Source: Pseudomonadota bacterium
GTDB taxonomy: Bacteria; Pseudomonadota; Gammaproteobacteria; Burkholderiales; Thiobacillaceae
Reading direction: 5' to 3'
DNA: 5,022 bases
Assembly (NCBI GenBank): GCA_021791235.1
Contig: JAJYXA010000515.1
Coordinates: 1 to 5,022, forward strand
Every line of letters starts with the position of its first letter. Within the stretch, counting starts at the first letter, position 1. This document shows, piece after piece, positions 1 to 5,022 of the stretch. Below the pieces are notes generated by a model, which did no database searches, was not told the DNA's origin, and worked only from the letters and a program-made list of their open reading frames with translations. A program made the position numbers and the translations under genes.

Positions 1-226
1 AAGGCTCGCGCTTGGCCGAAATGAAGGGCGTGCCGAGCGTGGCCCAGCCCTGTTCCGTACGCCGGACCGACAGGCGTCCGCCCGCGCCGCGCGCCTTGTC
101 GAACACCTCGACGTCCCAGCCTGCGGCGGCCAGCGTGCCGGCACAACTCGCGCCGGCGATACCCGCCCCGACAACGCCTGCCCTGAGCCCTGTCGAAGGG
201 CCTGCCCTGAGTGTGGTTGGTGCCAT
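1..226 (-). CDS. Renalase-like FAD/NAD(P)-dependent oxidoreductase, N-terminal part only
   Basis: Only the first 75 codons lie in the window; the rest continues past the left edge. From residue 17 the protein shows a Rossmann dinucleotide-binding fold: VVGAGIAGASCAG fits GxGxxG, followed by an acidic end to the second strand in EVFDK (the Glu/Asp that holds the ribose) and then the ARGAGGRLSVRR segment. A GxGGR(L/M)xxRR stretch straight after the nucleotide fold is typical of renalase-like and amine-oxidase-like flavoproteins of about 320-350 residues. Those proteins usually begin almost directly with the first beta strand; here MAPTT is followed by about 12 residues (LRAGPSTGLRAG) encoded by a dispersed palindromic repeat, so the start of strand one is altered. 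ATG 226 is chosen because GGA-rich sequence (AGGGATAAACAGGAAT) precedes it and no other ATG lies before the FAD motif. The substrate cannot be told. The gene looks separately transcribed, 142 bp beyond the GNAT stop. Confidence 0.82.
   Translation of the reverse strand, partial: MAPTTLRAGPSTGLRAGVVGAGIAGASCAGTLAAAGWDVEVFDKARGAGGRLSVRRTEQGWATLGTPFISAKREP
177..211. repeat. Short palindromic repeat, one full 24-bp unit plus a partial second, inside the oxidoreductase 5' end
   Basis: CCTGCCCTGAG occurs at 177-187 and again at 201-211, giving a 24-bp period. Between them lies CCTGAGCCCTGTCGAAGG (182-199). Positions 187-201 form a perfect hairpin, GCCCT-GTCGA-AGGGC. The sequence belongs to the same family as the array at 2088-2178 and resembles the CCTGAGC..GTCGAAGG repeats that I recall as dispersed in many proteobacterial genomes (memory, not searched). 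It is translated on the minus strand as L-R-A-G-P-S-T-G-L-R-A-G, directly before the FAD-binding glycine motif. Confidence 0.85.
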
Positions 227-262
227 ATTCCTGTTTATCCCTGTTGCGACCGCGCGATGCGG

Positions 263-291
263 ATTCTATCCATGAGCCGGCTTGCTGCCGA
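263..291 (-). promoter_or_regulatory. Candidate sigma-70 promoter for the FAD oxidoreductase
   Basis: On the minus strand TCGGCA (291-286; 4 of 6 against TTGACA) is followed after 17 bp by TAGAAT (268-263; 5 of 6 against TATAAT). The implied transcript would start near 256, leaving a leader of about 30 nt before ATG 226. The spacing is ideal but the -35 box is weak, and short matches like this occur by chance. The local dip in GC content (227-335) supports a regulatory role. Confidence 0.35.
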
Positions 292-296
292 TCTGT

Positions 297-312
297 ATCA
301 ATCGTAGTTGAT
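297..312. promoter_or_regulatory. Dyad ATCAA-N6-TTGAT, possible operator
   Basis: A perfect 5-bp inverted repeat, ATCAA and TTGAT with a 6-bp centre, sits just upstream of the candidate -35 box. Its centre would be about 48 bp upstream of the inferred transcription start, where activators often bind. I cannot name a regulator for it, and a 5+5 dyad can arise by chance. Confidence 0.25.
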
Positions 313-336
313 GAATTGCGAACTCTATCAGTTAAC

Positions 337-375
337 GCGCATGTACTCATGCGCTGACCCTGACGCAATCAGCGC
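337..375 (-). other. Two overlapping, mutually exclusive inverted repeats at the 3' end of the operon
   Basis: The first inverted repeat is GCGCATG (337-343) with CATGCGC (348-354), a 7-bp stem with a 4-nt loop. The second is GCGCTGA (351-357) with TCAGCGC (369-375), a 7-bp stem with an 11-nt loop; on the minus strand its first arm contains the TGA stop of the GNAT gene. The two stems share bases 351-354, so only one can form fully at a time. Neither is followed by a T-run on the minus strand (GTTAAC follows), so neither is a classical intrinsic terminator. They may protect the 3' end of the mRNA or help a Rho-type stop, which is inference. Confidence 0.45.
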
Positions 376-797
376 AGGGTTTTCTGCATGGCCAAGTGCG
401 GAATCCCGGCTTCTTCATATTCCGGGCCCATGGCGGCAAATCCTGCGCGCGCGTAAAACCCGGCCGCGTGCGTTTGCGCACTGAGCCTCAGCGTCCGGTG
501 TCCGCGTGCCTGCGCCGCGTGCAGGACCGCGGCCAGCAAGCCCCGGCCTACGCCGCGCCCGCGCCAGGCCGGCAGCACCGCCATGCGTCCGATATGCCCG
601 TCGGGCAGCAGGCGGGCGCAGCCGATGGGCGAGCCATCCTCGGCAATGGCGAGCCAGTGCGCCGAGACGGCATCGTATTCGTCCCACTCCATCGCCTCCG
701 GAACGCCCTGCTCGTCGATGAACACCGCGCGCCGGACTGCGCCGAGGCGCGCCGCATCGCGGGTCCAGTCGGTTTCGATGATCGTGAACGCCGCCAT
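369..797 (-). CDS. GNAT family N-acetyltransferase (YjcF/ElaA-like)
   Basis: This 142-residue protein is a single GNAT domain, which transfers an acetyl group from acetyl-CoA to an amine; the acceptor is unknown. The N-terminal part VRRAVFIDEQGVPEAMEWDEYD (about 21-42) is typical of the small YjcF-like subgroup. Motif A follows in HIGRMAVLPAWRGRGVGRG (68-86), where R79-G-R-G-V-G is the pyrophosphate-binding (R/Q)xxGxG/A loop. Motif B is seen in FYARAGF (114-120), and the chain ends in the usual IPHLAMQK strand. Length and motifs fit an intact enzyme. It is the last gene of the minus-strand operon, starting 3 bp after the stop of the UMF1 transporter gene, with no strong Shine-Dalgarno sequence, so translation is probably coupled to that gene. 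Its place behind two transporter genes could mean it modifies a transported compound or protects against one; this is inference only. Confidence 0.9.
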   Translation of the reverse strand: MAAFTIIETDWTRDAARLGAVRRAVFIDEQGVPEAMEWDEYDAVSAHWLAIAEDGSPIGCARLLPDGHIGRMAVLPAWRGRGVGRGLLAAVLHAAQARGHRTLRLSAQTHAAGFYARAGFAAMGPEYEEAGIPHLAMQKTLR

Positions 798-800
798 GAT

Positions 801-2186
801 TCAAGTGGCGACACGGGCAAACCGCCGCGCCGCACGATGGCCGCGCGCCGCCTTCACGCCGTGCAGCGTCCACAACCCGGCAACGAAATAGCTGCCAGTG
901 ATGAGCAGCGACTGGCGGTGGTCGCCACCGGTGATCCAGCTGCTGGCGCCATAGGTCAGCGGACCGATAATCGATGCCAGCTTGACCGCCAGGCCCCACA
1001 GCCCGAAAAACTCGGCCTCCTGCGACGGCGGGGCCAGCAGCCCCACCATGGCACGCCCCGCCGACTGCGAGGCGCCCATGCACAGCCCCGCCAGATTGGC
1101 CGCGACCCAGAACATGCGCTGGTCGGGTGCGGCCCAGGCCAGCAGCACCATGGCAATCCAGCCGATCAGCGTCCAGGTGATGGCCCGCACGTGGCCGATG
1201 CGGTCCTGCACGTGGCCGAACACGAACGCGCCAGCGGCCGCCGTGATGTTGACCACCAGCACCAGCAGGATGGTTTGCTGGGTGCTGAAGTGGAATGCCT
1301 GGTTGGCGTAGATCGCGGCCAGCGTGATGACGGCCTGGATGCCAGCCTGGTACAGCACGGTGCAGATCAGGAAGCGCTTGAGGTCGGGCAGGCGTTCGAG
1401 ATGGCCCAGCGTGTGCCGCACCTGCGCCCAGGCGCTGCGCGCAGAACGGCCGGTTTGCGGCAGCGCACGCTCGCGCAGCAGCAACAGGGTGGGCAGGCTC
1501 GCCAGCAGGAACAGCGCGGCCGTGATCAGCATGGAAACCGGGACGAAGGCCGTCGCCCCCTGCCCGCGCGCCTGCGCCCAACTGATGTAGGCGAGACTCG
1601 CGCCGAGCGACACCAGTCCGCCCACATAGCCGAGCGACCAGCCCCAGCCCGACACCCGGCCCAGCGCACGCGGGCGCGCGAGTTCGGTCAGGAAGGCGGC
1701 GATCAGGTTTTCTCCGGTGCCGAAGAAATAATTGGACAGCACCAGCCCCACGATGGCCAGCGCCAGCGCCCCCGGCACGGCAAAATACAGCAGTGCAGTG
1801 AACCCGACGCAACCCAGCGTGGTCAGCCACAACAGCATTTTCTTGTTGGCATGGGCGTCGGCATGGGCGCCGATCAGCGGAGCGGTCAGCACCACCAGCG
1901 CGTAGGAAACCGACAGGGCGAGCGTCCAGACGAAGGTCGCCCACGGCGCGTTGCCGGCCACGGCGGCGACAAAATAGGCGCTGAACACGGCGGTGATGAC
2001 GACCGTCGTGTAGCCCGAATTGGCGAAGTCGTACATCGCCCACGCCCACACTTCGCGCCGGCGCACGCCGGGCTGCAACATGCCTGCCCTGAGCCCCGCC
2101 GAAGGGCCCGTCCTGAGCCCCGCCGAAGGGCCCGTCCTGAGCCCCGCCGAAGGGCCCGTCCTGAGCCGAGTCGAAGGGACGGCCAT
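801..2186 (-). CDS. UMF1-family (Atg22-like) MFS transporter with a repeat-encoded N-terminal extension
   Basis: This 461-residue inner-membrane protein has about 12 hydrophobic segments. The family mark is VWAWAMYDFANSGYTTVV (about 46-63), where the YDFANS motif opens the first membrane helix of UMF1/Atg22-like major facilitators. Further family-like parts are PLIGAHAD (103-110), the FFGTGEN loop (154-160) and the C-terminal GASQSAGRAMVGLLAP (371-386) and EAEFFGLWG (390-398) segments. The substrate is unknown. ATG 2186 is chosen because it overlaps the ABC stop as TGATG and has AGGAG 8 bp upstream. Residues 5 to about 35 are encoded by the 24-bp repeat array and read as GLRTGPSA-type octads; this basic, Gly/Pro-rich tail is not part of the family fold. 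If translation instead began at Met36 (ATG 2081), the protein would be 426 residues with a normal family N-terminus. The gene sits between the ABC exporter and the GNAT gene in one operon. Confidence 0.9.
   Translation of the reverse strand: MAVPSTRLRTGPSAGLRTGPSAGLRTGPSAGLRAGMLQPGVRRREVWAWAMYDFANSGYTTVVITAVFSAYFVAAVAGNAPWATFVWTLALSVSYALVVLTAPLIGAHADAHANKKMLLWLTTLGCVGFTALLYFAVPGALALAIVGLVLSNYFFGTGENLIAAFLTELARPRALGRVSGWGWSLGYVGGLVSLGASLAYISWAQARGQGATAFVPVSMLITAALFLLASLPTLLLLRERALPQTGRSARSAWAQVRHTLGHLERLPDLKRFLICTVLYQAGIQAVITLAAIYANQAFHFSTQQTILLVLVVNITAAAGAFVFGHVQDRIGHVRAITWTLIGWIAMVLLAWAAPDQRMFWVAANLAGLCMGASQSAGRAMVGLLAPPSQEAEFFGLWGLAVKLASIIGPLTYGASSWITGGDHRQSLLITGSYFVAGLWTLHGVKAARGHRAARRFARVAT
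2088..2178. repeat. Four tandem 24-bp palindromic repeat units in the 5' coding end of the transporter gene
   Basis: Units start at 2088, 2112, 2136 and 2160. The first three are identical over 24 bp, with the core CCTGAGCCCCGCCGAAGG and a 6-bp GC-rich link. The fourth differs, with core CCTGAGCCGAGTCGAAGG, closer to the common form of this repeat, and looks like the oldest copy. Each core can fold through CCT...AGG or GCCC...GGGC pairings. Upstream of unit one, CCTGCCCTGAG (2083-2093) matches both repeat edges at 177-211. On the minus strand the array is open and encodes eight residues per unit. Identical neighbouring units suggest recent slippage or duplication. Confidence 0.9.
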
Positions 2187-3982
2187 CAGACGGTCTCCTC
2201 TTCGGCCTGCTGCTGCAGCGCCCACATGTGGGCGTAGACGCCGTTCTTCGCCAGCAACTCGGGATGCCGTCCGCGCTCGACAATGCGGCCGCCTTCCATC
2301 ACCAGGATCTCGTCGGCCTCGACCACGGTGGAGAGGCGGTGGGCGATGATGAGGCTGGTACGGCTGCGCGCGATTTCCAGCAGTTCGGCCTGGATGGCCT
2401 TTTCGGTCTTGGTGTCGAGTGCCGAGGTTGCCTCATCCAATATAAGTATCGCTGGATTCTTCAGCAGGGTGCGGGCGATCGCCACGCGCTGCTTTTCGCC
2501 GCCCGAGAGCTTCAACCCACGCTCGCCCACCACCGTGTCCCAGCCCTGCGGCAGGCTTTCGATGAAGTGCAGGATGTGCGCGGCGCGCGCGGCTTCGATC
2601 ACCTCGTCGCGGCTGGCGTCGGGGCGACCGTAGGCGATGTTGTAGTAGATGCTGTCGTTGAACAGCACGGTGTCCTGCGGCACCACGCCGATGGCGGCGC
2701 GCAGGCTGTCCTGCGTGACCTGGCGGATGTCCTGGCCGTCGATGCGGATGCTGCCCGCGCCGACGTCGTAGAAGCGGAACAGCAGCCGGGCCAGCGTAGA
2801 CTTGCCGGCGCCGCTGGAACCCACCGCCGCCACCGTCTTTCCAGCCGGGATGGTGAAGCTCACATCGTGCAGGATCGGACGGTCGGCATTGTAGGAAAAA
2901 TTCACGTGTTCGAACCTCACCTCGCCCGCGATCACGTCGAGCGCGCGCGCGTCCTTCGCATCCTCGACCTCGCGCGGCCGGTGCAGCAGCGCGAACATGC
3001 GCTCGACGTCGGTGGTCGACTGCTTGATCTCGCGGTACATCACGCCGAGGAAACTCAAGGGCTGGAACATCTGCAGCAGGAAGGCATTGACCATCACCAG
3101 ATCGCCCAGCGTCAGCGTACCGTGGACCACGCCGTTGGCGGCGCGCAACACCATCAGGGTGACGCCGATGGCAATCGTGCCGGCCTGCGCGGCGTTCAGC
3201 ATGCCCAGCGAGCGCTGCGACTTGAGCGCCATCTTTTCCCACTCGACGAGGCTCTTGTCGTAGCGCTCCGCCTCGTATTTCTCGTTGCCGAAATATTTGA
3301 CCGTCTCGTAGTTCAAGAGGCTGTCGATGGCGCGGCCGTAGGCTTCGGAATCGAGCGTGTTGGCGCGCCGCACGAACTGCGTGCGCCAGTCGGTGATGGT
3401 GACGGTGAATCCGATATAGGCCGCCAGCGTGATGAGCGTGATCACCCCGAACACCCAGTCGAGCTTGACGAACAGGATGACCGCCACCATGAGGATTTCC
3501 AGCACCGTCGGCGTGATGCGGAACAGCAGATAGCCGACCAGGCTGGAGAGCGCCTTGGAGCCGCGCTCGATGTCCCGCGTGATGCCGCCGGTCTGCCGCT
3601 CCAGATGAAAGCGCAGCGACAGCGCGTGCAGGTGCTGGAACACCGCCATGCTGATACGGCGCATCGCGCGCTGCGTGACCTTGGCGAACACCACGTCGCG
3701 CAGGTCGGCAAAGGTGGTGCTGGCAAAGCGCAGCAGGCCATAACTGAGGATGAAGGCCAGCGGCAGCACCAGTTCGGCGCGCGGCTTGTCGAGCGCATCG
3801 ATGATGTCCTTCAGCACCAGCGGCACCGCGACCGACGCCAGCTTGGCGCCGACCAGCAGCGCCAGCGCCACCAGCACGCGACCGCGGAATTCCCACAAAT
3901 ACGGGAACAGGCGACCGATGGAACGCAGGCTGGGTTCGCCGGCGGGAGGCGGGGCGGCATGGGAATGAACGGCGGGATGCAT
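2186..3982 (-). CDS. Atm1/HMT1-type ABC exporter (fused permease and ATPase)
   Basis: This 598-residue half-transporter would form a homodimer in the inner membrane. Six membrane segments (about 34-310) precede one nucleotide-binding domain. ATPase motifs are complete: A-loop Y364, Walker A GSSGAGKST (388-396), Q-loop Q436, signature LSGGE (492-496), Walker B ILILDE (512-517) and H-loop H548 in IIAHRLST. The membrane part carries SLLNYETVKYFGNE (221-234), a hallmark of the Atm1/ABCB7/HMT1 group, and LNAAQ (262-266), whose Asn and Gln match the pair that contacts glutathione in Atm1 structures (from memory). Members of this family export glutathione conjugates, glutathione-metal complexes or sulfur species linked to Fe-S or heavy-metal handling; the exact cargo here is unknown. 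ATG 3982 has no good Shine-Dalgarno sequence, but no other ATG fits before helix one. The gene opens the operon, and its TGA overlaps the transporter start by one base. Codons 512-515 (ATA CTT ATA TTG) are oddly rare for this gene. Confidence 0.95.
   Translation of the reverse strand: MHPAVHSHAAPPPAGEPSLRSIGRLFPYLWEFRGRVLVALALLVGAKLASVAVPLVLKDIIDALDKPRAELVLPLAFILSYGLLRFASTTFADLRDVVFAKVTQRAMRRISMAVFQHLHALSLRFHLERQTGGITRDIERGSKALSSLVGYLLFRITPTVLEILMVAVILFVKLDWVFGVITLITLAAYIGFTVTITDWRTQFVRRANTLDSEAYGRAIDSLLNYETVKYFGNEKYEAERYDKSLVEWEKMALKSQRSLGMLNAAQAGTIAIGVTLMVLRAANGVVHGTLTLGDLVMVNAFLLQMFQPLSFLGVMYREIKQSTTDVERMFALLHRPREVEDAKDARALDVIAGEVRFEHVNFSYNADRPILHDVSFTIPAGKTVAAVGSSGAGKSTLARLLFRFYDVGAGSIRIDGQDIRQVTQDSLRAAIGVVPQDTVLFNDSIYYNIAYGRPDASRDEVIEAARAAHILHFIESLPQGWDTVVGERGLKLSGGEKQRVAIARTLLKNPAILILDEATSALDTKTEKAIQAELLEIARSRTSLIIAHRLSTVVEADEILVMEGGRIVERGRHPELLAKNGVYAHMWALQQQAEEETV
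2195..2199 (-). promoter_or_regulatory. Shine-Dalgarno site AGGAG for the UMF1 transporter, inside the ABC gene
   Basis: AGGAG on the minus strand lies within the last codons of the ABC exporter (Glu-Glu-Thr-Val end) and 8 nt before ATG 2186. Together with the TGATG stop/start overlap it decides the start of the transporter gene and indicates translational coupling. A second, weaker purine-rich stretch (CAGGGCAGG) from the repeat array precedes the inner ATG 2081. Confidence 0.7.
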
Positions 3983-4063
3983 CGGGTCAGGTAGAATCGT
4001 GTCTTGTATTTCCAGATTTTACGTCCATGCGCGGCCAATTCCGACGCCGGGCGACAGAACAAC
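3983..4063. promoter_or_regulatory. Divergent intergenic region between the ABC operon and yffB-dapE
   Basis: These 81 bp must hold or lie near promoters for both units. Possible -10 boxes are TAGAAT on the plus strand (3992-3997, about 66 bp before yffB) and TAAAAT on the minus strand (4021-4016, 33 bp before the ABC start). Neither has a convincing -35 box at 16-18 bp. No terminator, riboswitch or clear operator is seen. The exact promoters remain unassigned. Confidence 0.4.
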
Positions 4064-4411
4064 ATGAAGCTCTACGGTATTCCCAACTGCACCACGGTCA
4101 AAAAAGCGCGTGCCTGGCTTGCCGACCATGCGCACGATGCCGCCTTCCATGATTTCAAGAAACAGGGTGTCGATGCGGAGTGGCTGCGGAACGTGATCAG
4201 GCAAACCGGCTGGCAGGCGCTGGTCAATACGCGCGGCACCACCTGGCGCAAGCTGTCGGATGCGGAAAAGGCGGCCGCCGGCGACGAGGCCGGCGCCATT
4301 GCGCTGATGCAGGTCCAGCCCAGCGTGATCAAGCGGCCGGTGCTGGAACGCGATGGCACGTATCATCTCGGCTTTGCCGAAGAACAATATCAAGCCCTGT
4401 TCGGAGAATGA
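4064..4411 (+). CDS. yffB: YffB-type ArsC/Spx-fold thioredoxin-like protein
   Basis: The 115-residue product matches the short YffB branch of the ArsC/Spx fold. It starts MKLYGIPNCTTVKKA, with the lone cysteine C9 after the first beta strand, where ArsC/Spx proteins keep their reactive Cys. NTRGTTWRKL (55-64) and the IKRPVL segment (89-94, the cis-Pro/Arg loop) follow, both as in E. coli YffB. Automatic labels such as 'arsenate reductase' or 'Spx regulator' are often given to this family, but its function is not settled; a glutathione-linked thiol reductase role has been suggested from the Pseudomonas structure (memory). ATG 4064 is chosen because the YffB fold begins there; an upstream in-frame TTG at 4004 would add 20 residues unlike the family. 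The ribosome site is weak. The gene is 6 bp ahead of dapE, an arrangement shared with E. coli, so the two are probably cotranscribed. Confidence 0.93.
   Translation: MKLYGIPNCTTVKKARAWLADHAHDAAFHDFKKQGVDAEWLRNVIRQTGWQALVNTRGTTWRKLSDAEKAAAGDEAGAIALMQVQPSVIKRPVLERDGTYHLGFAEEQYQALFGE

Positions 4412-5022
<611 letters not shown>

Noticed and set aside
12..275. Plus-strand 87-codon open frame at the left edge
   Set aside because: It is antisense to the oxidoreductase with its clear FAD motif, and partly made of the palindromic repeat read on the other strand.
337..354. Intrinsic terminator at GCGCATG-TACT-CATGCGC
   Set aside because: The stem is good but no run of T follows on either strand, so it is listed only as an inverted repeat.
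2088..2178. CRISPR array
   Set aside because: The units are directly adjacent at 24 bp with only a 6-bp constant link, so there are no unique spacers, and no cas genes are nearby.
2186..2225. Earlier GTG start (2225) for the UMF1 transporter
   Set aside because: It would overlap the ABC gene by 40 bp and add 13 residues unlike the family, while ATG 2186 has a good Shine-Dalgarno sequence and a TGATG overlap.
396..2237. Long plus-strand open frame (613 codons) opposite the GNAT and transporter genes
   Set aside because: It is antisense to two genes with clear conserved motifs, has a low-complexity Arg/Gln/Pro/Gly-rich composition, and shows no recognisable domain. In GC-rich DNA such mirror frames are common.
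415..2283. Minus-strand open frame (622 codons) running across parts of three genes
   Set aside because: It is in a different frame from the motif-bearing genes, is Arg/Ala/Gly-rich and has no domain; a frame shadow.
2228..3994. Plus-strand open frame (588 codons) opposite the ABC exporter
   Set aside because: It mirrors the ABC exporter, which has every ATPase motif intact; the His/Gln/Asp/Arg-rich product looks like no known family.
4004..4063. TTG start at 4004 extending YffB by 20 residues
   Set aside because: The extension is not part of the family, which starts with the first beta strand at MKLYGI; the segment is better read as a promoter and leader region.
4064..4411. True arsenate reductase (ArsC) for arsenic resistance
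   Set aside because: The protein is shorter than classical ArsC, matches YffB throughout and sits by dapE, with no arsR, arsB or acr3 gene in view.

Overview
The window is GC-rich (roughly 60-65 %) with dense, closely packed genes, and its gene content points to a proteobacterium, most likely a betaproteobacterium. The main support is the tight yffB-dapE pair, an arrangement also known from E. coli and related bacteria, together with GC-rich codon use and short dispersed palindromic repeats of the CCTGAGC...TCGAAGG type. The genus cannot be fixed from this sequence alone.

Layout. The left four-fifths is read on the minus strand. From right to left it holds an Atm1/HMT1-type ABC exporter (3982-2186), a UMF1-type major facilitator transporter (2186-801), a GNAT acetyltransferase (797-369), a spacer of about 140 bp with inverted repeats and a candidate promoter, and the N-terminal end of a renalase-like FAD oxidoreductase (226 to beyond the left edge). 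The exporter, transporter and acetyltransferase look like one operon: the first two overlap in a TGATG stop/start and the next two are 3 bp apart. The right fifth is divergent, on the plus strand: yffB (4064-4411), an ArsC/Spx-fold thioredoxin-like protein, and dapE (4418 to beyond the right edge), the lysine/meso-diaminopimelate enzyme, 6 bp apart. An 81-bp intergenic region separates the two divergent units.

How the genes may work together. DapE is a core biosynthetic enzyme, and YffB is its usual neighbour with no settled role. The Atm1-type exporter belongs to a family that moves glutathione conjugates, glutathione-metal complexes or sulfur species; the UMF1 transporter and GNAT enzyme have no substrate that can be read from sequence. 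Their joint operon suggests, but does not prove, a shared export or detoxification role.

Most unusual feature. I see no new multi-gene system. The observation most worth following is that short palindromic repeats with a 24-bp period sit inside the predicted 5' coding ends of two separate genes, the UMF1 transporter and the FAD oxidoreductase. Both are in the same orientation and the same reading frame, adding about 30 and 12 residues. In that orientation the repeat has no stop in any frame and its period is a multiple of three, so it can be inserted or expanded without destroying the gene. It resembles in principle the protein-coding palindromic elements described in Rickettsia. A cluster of rare codons at the Walker B motif of the ABC exporter and a pair of mutually exclusive hairpins at the end of the operon are secondary curiosities.
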